Positions 1 to 12,499 are shown, counted from the first letter of the stretch. The stretch: 64,000 nt of DNA from Raphanus sativus (GCF_000801105.2 NC_079515.1:20979407-21043406), one strand, 5' to 3'. Made by a program: numbers and translations. Notes: generated from the letters alone by a model not told the origin.

Positions 1-64
1 TGTGTTCTGATGCGTTTCCTGTTAACACGTTGAACATTCTCCTCACTTTGCTTATTTTCTCTAG

Positions 65-538
65 GCGAGTTCGGGAACTCCATTGCCTAGGAGTAGAGTT
101 CTACAGTACCTTCTAGAAGGGACAAAAGGTTCCCAAGCCGAAACCACTGGAGATGAGGACACAGCCTTAACTAAAACACCTTACAACGGTAAGAATCTTA
201 AAACTCATGATAATATTTTGTCAATCACTCTAAATGCTCAAACATTTTCTATGAATTGTGGCAACAGTGAAAGGAGGAAGGGGTTCGTCTGGTATGGTGA
301 AAGTGAACGAGCGAAGAACATTGCATGACGTGTTGAAAGAACCTAACTTCGTCATCCCTGAGATCCCTGGTTTGTTTCTGTAATATCATATTGAACTTTG
401 TTTTCTCGGCTTTGTTTGCATCAACTTATCTTACATCTCATGCTTGTTTTTGTTGGTTTATTAGTCTTCTACATTGTATCGAAGAGGTCCAGGTTCTACA
501 AGGACTTTGCCGCCGGGAAATGGAGTCCGCCAAGTTGA
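65..538 (+). CDS. TPR2: TTC4/Cns1-like TPR co-chaperone, C-terminal part (partial at left edge)
   Basis: Three terminal exons are visible: 65-188, 268-369 and 465-538, joined by GT-AG introns with consistent phase and ending in TGA. The decoded C-terminus has the pattern VKVNERRTLHDVLKEP, then FVIPEIPG, then FYIVSKRSRFYKDFAAG. This resembles the C-terminal wheel domain of the TTC4/Cns1 family, whose members are carboxylate-clamp TPR co-chaperones of Hsp90 and Hsp70. The TPR repeats themselves would lie upstream of the window. The neighbour order (AMBRA1-like, MCTP10, myosin XI-B) matches Arabidopsis At1g04130 (TPR2), which is why the symbol is given. Family assignment rests only on this tail, so it is less certain than for the complete genes. 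Confidence 0.72.
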
Positions 539-1178
539 GCAGCGAGTTATACAGTTTGGATACTTTTTATGTTTGAATGAAACCTCGAACTTGTGTACTT
601 GTAAGAGTAATGAACATTCTGTGGCATCGATTTTGATACTTTGAGAAGATTATTGTTCTCAATCTCAGTGCTATGTATAAGATCAAACGTCTTTGATAGA
701 AAGTCATAACATCTTTTTGGGCAAGACTCTTACAAAGTAAAGATAAACTTACAAAGGAAAAACGTGGTTACAAACTTAGTTACAAAGCTACAACAACAAA
801 CACAACAATAACTTTTTTTTTAAACATTTTCTGCAGTCTTTTCAAATAACTGACTAAGAAACCTGCTTCAAACTGAGAAGGCCATCCAACGTTGCGACCT
901 TCTACGGTGTAAAAAGGTATCCAGCTTGTGGATGGAAAAAAGCTTCTCAGATTTATAATCGTACACCCAGAAGAGCTGAGGAAAATGAATAAGCCCACAA
1001 TGCAAGATCCTTCTGTGTGTATATATTGTAAACGGTTGAGACCTGAATTCTTCTCTGCTTAGCATTCTAATGCATAGGTCTGCACCTGTTTGTTCATATT
1101 TTTTTCAAGGATGATATTGAAATACTCATATGTTAGTTCAAAAGATTACTTTATCCTTCTCACTCTTTTAAACTTTGA
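539..1178. other. Convergent 3' region between the TTC4-like and AMBRA1-like genes
   Basis: The two flanking genes point toward each other. This interval should hold their 3' UTRs and polyadenylation regions. Only short shadow frames are present and I see no further gene. Confidence 0.6.
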
Positions 1179-4100
1179 TTATTTAAAGAAGATCAACCTT
1201 CTCAGTAACTCTACCTCGGCCAGGTTCTTCTCAGGTGAGCTGTTGGGTGCAGTGAGGTTGGAAGCAACAGCTGTGTTGTACCGGAAGATCCTTAGCTTCC
1301 CCTCCTGGGAAAGTATTCAGGAGGGTTTTAGTAAATGTATAATTGAGGCACAAAAAAGAGTTCCACATTATTAGATCACTTACCTTTGTTCCATAAACAA
1401 GACCCCCTCCTGGTGAAGGATGAAAGCAAGCAACATTAACTTCATCCTCTGAGCTAGGTAGTACTCTCACCAGTTCCATATCTGAAACTCTGTAAATCTA
1501 ATAGAAGAGGTAAAAAGGGCAAGTCAGTATAACAACTACAAAAAAGTTTAATTTCTGGCCACAGAAGCATAAACGTTTTACCTCCAACACTGTGAAAAAA
1601 TGTGATGTTGTTTCTCCATCACTCACAATGCTCTTCAATAGAGAACCATGACGCCGCCCATATGCGAGCAATATGTGCTCGGAGTTCGGTGAGAACTGCA
1701 CGGAAACTTTTAGTTATAAAGTATTTCATCACAATCATACTAATCAGTGAGCAACTTTACCCCTACACGATTATAAGTATTCCCTGAAGTTAGCTAACCT
1801 GGATAGAGGTCAAGCAATGTGCAGCCCTAATTGCCCTTGACACAAGTACTGAACCAAATCTGTAGACATACATGAGAAAACTCTCTCGTTAGTGATCTGT
1901 CATATGCAATTTGTGAAACTTGAGAAATGTAATAATTAGCACCACTTACGTTTCCTTTTCGAGAGAATACACACGAAGTTCATACATGACATGGTGTGCT
2001 GTTACAGGATGTCGAGTAGGGGAAGTTGCAAGCCCTGAATCTTGTTGGACCAGAGTCTGCAAACCAGGATCAGTCTCAGTATGAGGTATAACACACGCAA
2101 CACAGGCTGCTAAATATCTCCCACATGGCGAGAAATGGGCTCCCATTTCACTGCAAAGATTAACACACAAATGTATCCCCCATCAACAAAAAGTGTAAAT
2201 ATTATTTAGCATCACGATGTTAACTTATTACAGAGAAAAATTACCTGCAAAGAACAGCATGATGTATTGCCAATCGACATTTTTCAGACTTGAGTATTGC
2301 ACATGGGTCTTTGATGTCATGTGACCACACTCTCAGTTTGACAGTACAAGGCAACTCTGCAGCAGCAATCGAAGAAGCCAGTTCAGACGGGATTCTGTTA
2401 ACGACAGGTTGAGCATCAGTTCCTGCGTGTTGAGTGTTACGAGAGGAAATACCTTCTGCTAAACCAGATCCTGAAAAGCGGGACTGTGAACTTCGGTCCC
2501 GGGAGTCGCCTCTTGCAGTAGACCCGTATAAGTTAACGCCACCAGGAATTTCTAATGACGCCACTGCAGCCTCTAGACTGGCTGTGGATGAATGAGGTGC
2601 TGAAGAACCTGTATGACGAGTTGAGCTCGCATGACCACTATTATTACCAGTAGAAAGAACCCCAGAGTTAGCACCAGCCTGGCTCTGAGCCATCAACCAC
2701 CCTTGTAGAAAAGGTAACTCCCACGAAACTCTGTCTCTGAGGTGAACTAATTGCTGAAGTTGTCCAAACTCAAGTGGTACCGATTGACTGGGAATTCTAT
2801 TTCGTCCGGTAGGTTGAGCTTCATCTATATCCATGGCATCAACTGAAGTGGTCGAAGTTCTAGCTCCAGCTTGGGCAGCAAAACTGCTGCTCGAAGAGTT
2901 TTCTGGGACATGAAAGGAACCCGCAAGATCCCCGGACATAGCCAAGGGAAGAGTGGGAGGAGACATTGTTCTGCTGGAACTTTGATTACTTTGAAACCTT
3001 GATTGTACATTCCTTGGACCAGTAGTACCAGTTGAGTGTTGGATTCTTGGATCATCAGCAGAATATGAAGGCAAAACCAAGTAAGGTAGTGGCACCAGTG
3101 GCAGTTCAGCTGCCACACTAGTACGACTGCCACTCTGCGTGTTGGTGAAGAAAATAGCAGGGGGCGGATATCGCAGATAACCTGGAGATGTTGCTCTAGT
3201 CATTGCGGAGTCTGATGAATCAATGTCAGTAACCTGCCATTTGTAGTTGACAGAGTAAGCCCACAAAGTGGCCGAACTATAACCGAGTCCTCAATATGTA
3301 GCTCACCTCTGCTGTTAAGAGAAGAGGGACCCCATGTGGATGAAAGTGTACAGCTCTCAGAGAACGCCTTGTCTTCAATACAATTGCTGGCGATGAGTCT
3401 TCCCCTCTCTTATTGTAATCCCATATGTGCAACTACAAAAGAAAAGTCTTATTCTGAGACGGATAGGCCGGGCGCTTCATGAGATATTTAAAAGGTAATA
3501 AGATACCTTATGACCAGATGCAACAGCAAGTAAATCACCTTCAGCGTGGAAAGCTATAGAAGCAATAGGTTTATCTGGTTTCAGGCAAAGAAGAAGAGGA
3601 CGAAAGTTAATCATACGAGGTGGAAAAAAAAAGCAGAAGAGGAAAAAGAAGAAAATACAATAAATGCATTAGCACTTACAGAAATCATGAGATCTAATAC
3701 ACTCGGAAGTTTTTGCATTCCATAAGCGCACCTCATGATCTAAGCTTCCACTAGCAACTATTTCTGAATAGCGTGGGTGGAATCTGACCTGCAGAAAACT
3801 CAACGACATTAGACACCTAAGCAGTGAGCTAACGTTTAAAGCATTGTCTAACAAACAAAAAACATAACAAAGTTGGCACCTATCAACAATCCTAACATAA
3901 CCAATGAAGCAGTGACAAAATAGCAACCAAAATTCCACTACATGAGATGAGGTTAGCTAGTCTAGAGATAGTAATGGGTCTAGCTAAGCGCTACCTAGTA
4001 GCCATGGGAAATCAATGACGCAAAGAGAAAAAAAAGGGATAGCATTCTCTAACTCACCACCCAGGGTGTCCTCCGATGGCCGCTCAGAACTTTTAAGCAT

Positions 4101-4899
4101 TTTCCAGTCTCACAATCAATGATCTTTACAGTGTGGTCACCACTACAAGATTTTTTTTTTTTTTAAAACTTAAGTAAATATCTTTAGCAATAGTACAACA
4201 AATACGACTCATAAATATACTTACTGAGTAGAAGCAAGAGTTCTTCCATCAGAACTAAAAGCTGCTGCAATAGTTGACCGTGGAGGAGGTACAAGAGGAC
4301 AGTACTTAGCAGATAAATGCTGCAATGAGTCTGCCTCGACCCTACATACAAGGAAAGTAATCTACATTCAGAAGCCCGAAGGGAGGTAAAAATCTTGAGG
4401 AAACATTGGAAGTAAAGGTACCATGAAATAAGATTATGTCCCAGCTCGCTACTGGTTCCACAGGAAGAATCAGCAGCAGAACCGCATCGGTTAACTCCCC
4501 ATCGTTTCCTTGGCACAGACCTTCTTGTTCTAGGTGAAATCTCTCTCTGGACCAGTAACTCGAAGACGCTCCTACACCTGCTCAATCAAACCATATCAGA
4601 AGCTGGAAGGATTTATCTGAAACTAATTAAGATTCATCTATAGCCTCTCCAAAGTTGTCTTGTCTTTTAAAACATAGTTCGAATACAACGATCTTCTTAC
4701 ATAACATAACCCTCCTAGCTATGGCTGGATGGATCTCTATAACATGAACAGAGAAGTAGCTCCAAAAAGTTTCTATAATTCAGAAGCAGAAAAAGCATCA
4801 AAAATGAGAAAGTTCTGACCTTTGGCGATGGGAATTAGCCACAGGTTCTGGTGATGGTGTCGGAGAAGGTTGATCGTCTGACCACATAGGTTCCGTCAT
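1179..4899 (-). CDS. AMBRA1-like WD40 repeat protein, 779 aa
   Basis: I place 13 exons, in transcription order: 4899-4820, 4571-4422, 4341-4225, 4142-4058, 3788-3680, 3574-3507, 3432-3307, 3233-2245, 2150-1950, 1859-1799, 1695-1582, 1497-1384, 1304-1179. They sum to 2340 nt, exactly 780 codons with the stop. The N-terminal WD40 block (about residues 85-245) contains STHGDHTVKI, TGKCLKVLSGHRRTPW, ASGSLDHEVRLWN and LHIWDYNKR. These align by eye with the start of animal AMBRA1 (for example its GHRRTPW segment). A long Ser/Gln-rich, probably disordered region (about 250-560) is encoded mostly by the 989-nt exon. A second conserved C-terminal block includes HFSPCGRYLAACVACVIPH and ILLAYGRRHGS. AMBRA1 proteins are DDB1-CUL4 substrate receptors and autophagy scaffolds; the plant role is inferred by homology. 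The syntenic Arabidopsis gene is At1g04140. Confidence 0.88.
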
Positions 4900-5868
4900 C
4901 TCGAAATTCACAGCGAATCCATAGATGCGAGGACGGCGATCTCCGTGGAAAGCGAGCTCAATTCGTCGATCTAATCTTCCCTAATCTCCTCGCCCGCGGC
5001 TCCGAGCTCGTGATTGGTTGATTATTTGATGAAGAAACATGCCAAGGAGAAACACGATGCCATGCGGTCTGCTCAACATTATCAAAAGATCTGTTCTTGA
5101 TTGTCTAAAACACCTTCTGTCTAATTTTTAATAATACCCTTATACTTTCTCATATTTTGAAATTACACCTTAAATTTTGATAATAACACACTTTATAATT
5201 CTGATATTTTACCAATATATAAAATCTGAATATATTTCATTCAGTTTTTACCTCAAGACTAATTTTTTCTACTTTTTGCATGATTATTTATAAAACTGAG
5301 GGTTAGTTCATATATTTGAAAAATTTCCATGTTCGTACTAGTACCTTAACAAAAGAAGTTAGAACAAAGAACTAGAAACATGTTATTTTTCTATGTAAAA
5401 CATACACGATTTTAATAAAGTTATTTTGGGAATAACGCTACTACTGTACTGTCAATAAAATTTAGTTTAAGAATATTAGTAGTTAACAAAAAATATATTT
5501 CAACCTCTAAAAAGAGTTATCATTTGGCTGACGAATGACCACTGAGAAAAGATGAAGGAGTCATAAAATGTTAGCATTTCCTTAATTATGACAAATCAAG
5601 AGGGTGCTTTGAGTTATGCCTATTCTTTTATGTCACAGAGAGTAAAACAAAGTCATTCACGGGGACCATATAGAAAAACTACAAGCTGTTAGAAAACTTC
5701 TGCAATGAAACAACAAACCATCCTCCTAATCATTAACACAACTTGTCGGTACAGCACTACACCGGTTAACTTAACCAAAACAAATCCATTGAACCATGAA
5801 ACCTACCGAAAGCTAGAATCACCACTAGTAAATAACTTAAAGTACGACATTTTTTAAAAAACAAAGAT
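4900..5868. other. 5' region of the AMBRA1-like gene and 3' region of MCTP10
   Basis: About 150 bases next to the AMBRA1-like start are GC-richer and probably form its 5' UTR and core promoter. The rest is AT-rich. Both neighbours read leftward, so this also holds the MCTP10 3' UTR. No gene or repeat was recognised. Confidence 0.55.
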
Positions 5869-8847
5869 CTAAAGCATGCTATCCGCTCTAGACGGCAACC
5901 GCCTAAAGAAGCTAAGCCCACGCGACGGTAGCTTCCTCCTGAACCGAGGCGGTCTCAGATAATACAAACCAGCAATAGCCACGGTTAACTTAACCGGCAC
6001 GACGTAAAACCCAACCGCAGAGACTAAACAGAACACCAAGAAGATAAACGTCGCGCGAGGATCACGCCAGCTCAGCAACGCCTGTGCTCTCTCTCCCTGA
6101 CTCGCCATGTCACCGACCACCGTCTGAATCCTCCCGGCGATGCTCCTGACACGATCGTACCTCATTCTCACAACTTCAAACCCTCTGCTCGTCGGAAACG
6201 TGTCGAACTCTTCGTCAAGCTCGTCGGGAAACACGGTTTCCGCGTGTGAGATACGCCCGTCCATGTGCGGCGGATGCCTAGGCCGTTTCCTGAAACGCCA
6301 AACGCCAACAGCAGCCGCGTAGAGAAACAAAGACGGCAATATAAGCTCCGGAAACAAAACCATAAACAAGAACACCGCAACGAAAACCGTCGAGCAAACC
6401 GGTTTGGTCCAACTTCTCATAGCTTCGACCAATCTCGCAACCCAGACCAAACTCGAAACAACGTTAACCAGACGGAAAAAATTAGCTTTGCTCCTTCTCA
6501 TACTCCAAACGTGAAAATCGTGATCAAGCATGTACTCAACAACCTCACGTCCCAAAGGCGGCTCTGCTCTACTCAGCCTCGCCGAAACCGCGTTTAGCGT
6601 CTGGTAACGCAAACGCTCAATCATGTGAACGCCTAACGGCTGTGTATAATGCATCTTCGGAAGCAGAGGCAGTGTATACATCTGAAACATATTGACGGCG
6701 TTACCGCACGATAACCTAACCGCCAAATGAAGCTCACCGGTTTTCTTGACTCCAGTAGCGTGCAGCACAAGCAACGGATACGAATGCGTGTAAACACGTT
6801 CTGTCTCCAGCGTAGACAACCTTATCCTGACTTTCCCAATCCGCGCATCTCGCGTGTTGCTGTTACTCTTGTCAACTCGAGCGTTATCAAAAACACCGAT
6901 GGTTACAACCGTGCATGGGTCGTTTACTTCCCAAGTATACTGCTCGTTCCACTTAGGACAAAGACTGTCCACAACGGTTCTTGTTCTCACCCACTTAGGA
7001 CCGTACTTAGCCACGCAGTACGAGTCAGCGGTTCCACCGCCTTTCCCGTCTCTAACCTTCATAGGCATTAGACCCGTCGCACCGAGAATCCCAATCTCTA
7101 AAAGCCCGACATGCGGTTTCCAAAGCTCTTTCGCCGTCGGTCTAACGTCGCTGGTATACATCGTTGCCTCGTCCAAAACATGGTAGCCACCGTCTAGCGA
7201 CAGCCTCAGATGAATCCTCGAACCAAACTGGCTATTACTGTTGTTGTTGTTGTTGTTGTTACCGTTATCTAATGTAAACCACCTCGAACCAACCGGTTTA
7301 TCTCCGGTTCTTCTCTCAACAGCCGAAACCGGAATCTGAACCCTTCCGACACAAACATCGTTTTGCCCTCCCGACACGCGATCCTCCACGACAGCTGTAA
7401 TGCAATCCTCGAACGGCTCCGCAACCACAAACATCAAATCCTCGTTCCAATACGGATTCGTGAAGCTCCGGGTCGGGTTTGCGGTGGAGACTGTTGTCCG
7501 TAAGATCTGATTCCCGACGTGTAGCTTCGTTGAAAGCTCAGGGAACCTCACGAGACCTGAACCTTTGTTCATAACAGCAACGTCTTGAGCCTCGATGACC
7601 GAAACCCTAAGGTACCAAAGCTTGGGAGACAAGTAAACCTTAGATTTGATCGAAGAGAGCTCCTCTATATGGACGTTACCAGCTTTTGAATGCCACGCTT
7701 CAGCAAAAGCCTCGTCTGCTTGAGTCCCGAACCACACTGAAACCATAAGCTCTCCTCCGCCGTTTCTACTCTCTATTCTGTACCATTGCGGAGCTAACGG
7801 ACTATCCGGAGGTACCCGGGTGGGGATTTCACTTAAATCGAACCAGACCCGACCGGAATATTCGTTTCGGTTAACTTCTCTGAGGAAAATCTCAACTACA
7901 GATGACTGAATGGTTTCTTTAGAAAATGCAAACACTTGATTCCACTCCAAGTTACTCGAACTAACTTTTTTAGTAACTCCCTTGTAATTACCTAGCTTCA
8001 CTTCCGACACGACTTCACTGGATAAAGACAAGTCTTTAGCTTTCATGACTCTTACGTAAAGGTACTGCATTTGCTCAACTAGGTCGTACGTCGAGCTTGT
8101 TTTGTCCTTGTGACTGCTCAAACCACTAGCAACTCCTCCGAGACGAGGCTTTGTCTCCTTAAGCGAAAACTCACTCGACCCGTTTGAGTAAAGGACGGGT
8201 CCGGGTCTTGGACCGGGAAGAGCGGTTATCACAAGAGGTTTCATCTCTCCTTGGTTTGGATAAAAAGGTAGCATCCTCTGTCCTTGACCGTTTTGTTGAT
8301 TCTGTTGCTGGTGATTGAGAAGAGCTATATGTTGTTGCTGCTGCTGCTTACCCACCGAAGAGCTCACTTTCTTGCTTTTCTTTGCACCACCCGACCCGTT
8401 AACCCGACCGAGATCTCCATCGTTATCAGTTGTGACGTAGTGTTTTACGCTGAGCTCTCCTCGCACGTGCGAGAAAAGGCTTCTCTTTTCGAGCGTGTAC
8501 AGCTGAACCACTGATTCTCCCTCTCGTCCAACGCTAGACCCCGTAACTCTGACTTTACCCAAAAAGTTCCTGCTGTTGGGAGAACGCTTCTCGTTGAAAA
8601 CGCTGATCTCTAGTGTCTTGTAACGCAGCTCGTTGACGTCGATGACGTGGAAGACGAGCTTCTCGTTCCATATCGGGTTTAGGTCTTTGCGTTTGACCTG
8701 AGTTCGCAGACGTTGGTCCTCGAACTCGACTTCCACGAAAGGTGACGAAGAACCTTCGCCGTCTTTTGGCATGAGGTTGTGGGCCCCTATAATCTCCACC
8801 ACGAGCTTCTCGTTGCCGGTGCCGGTTTTTGCGTCCGGGACCGTCAT
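5869..8847 (-). CDS. MCTP10: Multiple C2 domain and transmembrane region protein (MCTP/FTIP family), 992 aa
   Basis: A single intronless frame, as is usual for this family. I choose the Met at 8847 because MTVPDAKTGTGNEKLVVEII leads straight into the first C2 domain. The frame is open upstream to a Met at 8928, which would add 27 hydrophobic residues. Four C2 domains are visible: C2A (about residues 14-115, LVVEIIGAHNLMPKDGEGSS), C2B (about 265-370, YLYVRVMKAKDLSLSSEV), C2C (about 415-560, WYLRVSVIEAQDVAVMNK) and C2D (about 600-730, LEIGILGATGLMPMKVRDGK). The C-terminal PRT_C region has hydrophobic hairpins (MRSWTKPVCSTVFVAVFLFM and a second near the end). Family members tether ER to plasma membrane at plasmodesmata or traffic FT-type proteins. 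A Gln-rich tract (C2A-C2B linker) and an Asn run (after C2C, DNA near 7235-7262) are low-complexity inserts. Synteny points to At1g04150 (MCTP10). Confidence 0.9.
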   Translation of the reverse strand: MTVPDAKTGTGNEKLVVEIIGAHNLMPKDGEGSSSPFVEVEFEDQRLRTQVKRKDLNPIWNEKLVFHVIDVNELRYKTLEISVFNEKRSPNSRNFLGKVRVTGSSVGREGESVVQLYTLEKRSLFSHVRGELSVKHYVTTDNDGDLGRVNGSGGAKKSKKVSSSVGKQQQQQHIALLNHQQQNQQNGQGQRMLPFYPNQGEMKPLVITALPGPRPGPVLYSNGSSEFSLKETKPRLGGVASGLSSHKDKTSSTYDLVEQMQYLYVRVMKAKDLSLSSEVVSEVKLGNYKGVTKKVSSSNLEWNQVFAFSKETIQSSVVEIFLREVNRNEYSGRVWFDLSEIPTRVPPDSPLAPQWYRIESRNGGGELMVSVWFGTQADEAFAEAWHSKAGNVHIEELSSIKSKVYLSPKLWYLRVSVIEAQDVAVMNKGSGLVRFPELSTKLHVGNQILRTTVSTANPTRSFTNPYWNEDLMFVVAEPFEDCITAVVEDRVSGGQNDVCVGRVQIPVSAVERRTGDKPVGSRWFTLDNGNNNNNNNSNSQFGSRIHLRLSLDGGYHVLDEATMYTSDVRPTAKELWKPHVGLLEIGILGATGLMPMKVRDGKGGGTADSYCVAKYGPKWVRTRTVVDSLCPKWNEQYTWEVNDPCTVVTIGVFDNARVDKSNSNTRDARIGKVRIRLSTLETERVYTHSYPLLVLHATGVKKTGELHLAVRLSCGNAVNMFQMYTLPLLPKMHYTQPLGVHMIERLRYQTLNAVSARLSRAEPPLGREVVEYMLDHDFHVWSMRRSKANFFRLVNVVSSLVWVARLVEAMRSWTKPVCSTVFVAVFLFMVLFPELILPSLFLYAAAVGVWRFRKRPRHPPHMDGRISHAETVFPDELDEEFDTFPTSRGFEVVRMRYDRVRSIAGRIQTVVGDMASQGERAQALLSWRDPRATFIFLVFCLVSAVGFYVVPVKLTVAIAGLYYLRPPRFRRKLPSRGLSFFRRLPSRADSML

Positions 8848-9596
8848 GACTGACCGGAAAAGAGAACGCAAGAGAAAGGATGGAGATAAGATCTTGAGAG
8901 GGAAAGAAAGATTGAAAGCACAAGGCAAGTGAAAGGACAGTTGAGTAGAGAGAGGGAGGGAAGTGTGTGTGCAGAAGATTAAAGAAAGAGAGAGCGTGCT
9001 ATGGAAGAGAATCTGGATTTTGTGTTTTTATTACGAGGAATATTTTTAAACTCATTTTCTCAAATATTTTTCAAGTTAAAATAAAGTTTCTGTCAAGGTA
9101 TTGAATGTTTCGAATAAATATTTTTGATTTAAATAATAAAATTGAATATACCAAAGACAGCTTTTTGTATAGAGTAATTGAACAGAGAACAGAAGGAAGG
9201 GAACTTAAGGGAAAGGGACAGAACATCCTCGAGACTAACGCTCGGTGGTCGCGCGTGGTATTAACGACGTTTCTCACCAGTGACATTGCTCTGCTTCTGC
9301 CACTCTCTTACCGTATGCTTTTTGCTTTCCTCCTGATCCGCTGGGACCCGCTTTTCGCTTTCCTTCTTTTTTTACTTTTACAGTTTTACTCGGTTCTTTT
9401 TGGTAAGTCGCGTGACTCGTGACGTTTAAAGATGAGGCAGTTGTCACGCGCCGATGGTAGCGAGTGTGAAATGATGGAAAGAGGAGGCTCGGTTAATCCT
9501 CGTGGGCAGGTCAAACCTCAAAGGTCTATGGAACAGCAATTTGTCTCAAAAGAGTAGTATTTTGTCAGGGGTTAATATCTTATTCATTTGTTCTTA
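8848..9596. other. MCTP10 upstream region
   Basis: A GA-rich stretch (about 8935-8995), which is CT-rich in the gene's own orientation, is typical of a plant 5' UTR or Y-patch promoter. Beyond it is unremarkable upstream DNA. The short frames at 9071-9422 have no recognisable product. Confidence 0.45.
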
Positions 9597-9708
9597 GGCC
9601 ATCATTATTGGTGGGCAGCCCTTAACTTTTTTTTTTTTTTTTTTTTTTTTGGTTCATCAAACACTTAAAGGCACATAAGTTAAGGGCTGCCCACCAATAA
9701 TGATGCCC
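9597..9708. mobile_element. Tourist-like MITE (PIF/Harbinger type), 112 bp
   Basis: Terminal inverted repeats of 32 bp pair with a single mismatch at position 3. They begin GGCCATCATTATTGGTGGGC on the left and GGGCATCATTATTGGTGGGC on the reverse complement of the right end. The element is flanked by the 3-bp duplication TTA (9594-9596 and 9709-9711), the target-site size and sequence of PIF/Harbinger elements. The centre is a T run of about 24 and a short unique spacer, so there is no coding capacity. Confidence 0.85.
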
Positions 9709-9711
9709 TTA

Positions 9712-10544
9712 TGTTTCAACATTCTTCGTGATTTTCTTGTTGAAACAAAAGCAAAGCCTAGAGTATATAGGAAATTTCTAATTTTGAATTTTGTTCTCTA
9801 CATAAATCATGATTAATGAGTTCATGTTATTATACGTCGACTTTTAAATTGTGTAAAGTACTTTGAGAAACTAATGAAGTTGGTAAGCATGAGTATCCTA
9901 TAATTAGATATTATCCCTTTTGATTTACACGAGAAAAGTTATTAAGGACTTGGTTTGCAAGTTTGTCATTGTGTTGCTCAACGTTCTTCTTGTTTTTCAG
10001 AGTTCCCATGTAAATAAATTATCGGCATGTTTTATTACCGTTATTTATTAGATTATCAACGTTTCTTTTTTCGTTAAATTTCACTTTTTATTTTTCCGTT
10101 TAAATTTCTCTTCTTTCTTTTTCTTTGCAAAAATACCTTTTTCAGTTTCTTCCACATGTTTTGCTCTGTGCATGCATGAAGTTATTGAAAACAAAATCAA
10201 AACATATTAGTGAATGCAACCTTGTTAATGTCTGCCACGTGGCAACCAATTTATAGTTACTTGTTTTCTTGGAAATGCTACTTGTTTTCTTTTGTCTATT
10301 TTGGACTCTTACCACAACTCAAATTTTTCAAAATATATATTATAAGTAATTTGCTTGTTAAACGATGTTAATATTCTCTAATGTTTTTTCTTAATATTCG
10401 TAAAATACTAACATGATCCCTTACCTTTTCATTGTCTAGCCCGTTTAACTAGGCTACCAATAATTTCTCTAGTTTCCCTCGGTCAGCGTATCTTATCCAG
10501 GTCAAAACGATAAGTAATAGCATAGTTTAAGCCCAATATATAGA
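9712..10544. other. AT-rich intergenic DNA
   Basis: No coding frame or clear repeat was recognised between the Tourist-like MITE and the Helitron-like block. Confidence 0.4.
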
Positions 10545-11442
10545 TCTTTTTATATAAAGCTTGGTTCTTCAAAGTTACTAATTAACATGATCGCGACACG
10601 TGTCATTAAAATTTTTAAGATTGCGACATGTGTTAATCTATATTATAATTAAAAATATATATTAAGATAATAACAAAAACAAATTTTGTTAAAAAATCTT
10701 ATTATATAAAGCTTGGTTCTTCAAAATTACTAATTAACACGATCGTGACACATGACAAATATAACTTTGAGATTGTGACATGTGTTAAACAATAATATTA
10801 TACAAATAGTTAATTAATAGTATTTTCCTTTTTAAGTTGTAAACAAAATATTGTAAACAAAAAAAAATATTGTTGACAAAAATAATTAACTATTTAGTAG
10901 TAAGCTTCCTTTTTTAAATAATAAAAAATGAAATTGTATAAGCTATATGAAAATAATTTTCCTTTTTAATAAACTCTATTTTTTTTTCTAAATCATGAAA
11001 AACAGAATTATGAAAGAAAATAGTAGTTTATTTTTTTCTAAACGAATTATAGTGTTAAATAATAATTTTTATATAAATAGTTAATTAAAGTATTTTTCCT
11101 TTTTAAGTTTTAAACAAAAAACAATTTCGTAATTATTTAATATTATTTTTCCTTTTTTGTGTCCAAGAAATAGAAAATTGTAAACGTTATATGAAAATAA
11201 TTTTCCTTTCTAAAAAAATAATGAAAATATAATTACAATAGTTATTTAATAGTATTTTTCCATTTTAAGTTTTATACAAAATATTGTTAACAAAAAGAAT
11301 TTATGCTAATAATTATTTAATAGTAAGCTTCCTTTTTAGAATAATAAAAATAAAATTGTATAAGCTATATGAAAATAATTTTCGTTCAAAGGAAAAAAAA
11401 CATGGAGCTGAAATAACTCACTCACAAACATTTTATATATAT

Positions 11443-11745
11443 TTAGATATGAGCCCGTTGCGTTGCAACGGGTTTTGTTTGATGTTTTAACTTTATGAAA
11501 ACCATAAAGATGAGAAATGTTTTTAGTGAAATTGTATGATTTTGCATATATAATGTGAAAAATTATTTTTTGCCATTTTTAATAGGTTCCATTTTCAAAA
11601 TTCATTTTTTCAGTATCACTAATATTTTTACAATTTTAAAGTAATGACAGATTTTTATTGACAAATTCACAATCTAATTTTGTTTAGACTTTTGAAAAAG
11701 TCACTATCATATATTTTAAAAATATAGAATTAAAAGTCACTATCA
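11443..11745 (-). repeat. Inverted copy of the Helitron 3' end (left arm of a long inverted repeat)
   Basis: The reverse complement reads as another 3' terminus: hairpin CCCGTTGC/GCAACGGG (11454-11472), then CTCATAT and CTAA. The following ~250 bases match the reverse complement of about 12540-12768 with scattered differences. The two Helitron-type ends therefore point outward in opposite directions. Confidence 0.75.
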
Positions 11746-12499
11746 TATATTTTAATCTAATTTTTATAAAATAACTATTTAATAGTAATTTTTCTTTTTT
11801 AAGTTTTAAACAAATATTGTAAGCAAAAAAAATTCATACATACAATTATTTAATGATATTTTCCTTTCTTTATATCCAAAACAAAGAAAATTATAAAAGC
11901 TATGTGAAGCTTGGTTCTTCAAAGTTACTAATTAACATGATTGTGACACATGTCAATTTTATATTTAAGATTGTGACATGTGTTAAATATTTTTTTATAT
12001 AAATAATTATTTAATAGTAATTTTCCTTTTTTGAGAAAAAGTATTGTAAATAATAGTAACTAGCTTTATCATAAGATGTTGACCAAAAAAAAAAAGCTTT
12101 ATCATAAGATATTTTTTTTACAATTATCTTTTTATGATTTTAGAAAAGGAAAATTAATGTTAATATTATTGTACAAATTGGTTTTGATATAGAATTTGTA
12201 AAAACGAAAATTACTGATGACAAAAAAAAACGAAAAAATTACTATAACTTTGTTTTGCAAATCGTGTTAATATGTCAATAATAAGATTGTAGTAATAATA
12301 AGATATTGTTAAAAAATACTTTATAGTAATTTTCAATTTAAAAAAATCTAAACAAAAATTAATTGTAAAAAGGAATTGAATTTTATTTGTTATTTAAAAA
12401 AAACATTGTGACATGTGTAGAAAAATATGATACAACTCTCTTTTGTTGATTTAAAGAGATTTAGAAAAGGAAAATTAATAACTTTGAAGAACCGAGCTT

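Noticed and set aside
6140..7186. Plus-strand frames of 60-114 codons opposite MCTP10
   Set aside because: They are antisense shadows of a strongly conserved gene, with no domain of their own.
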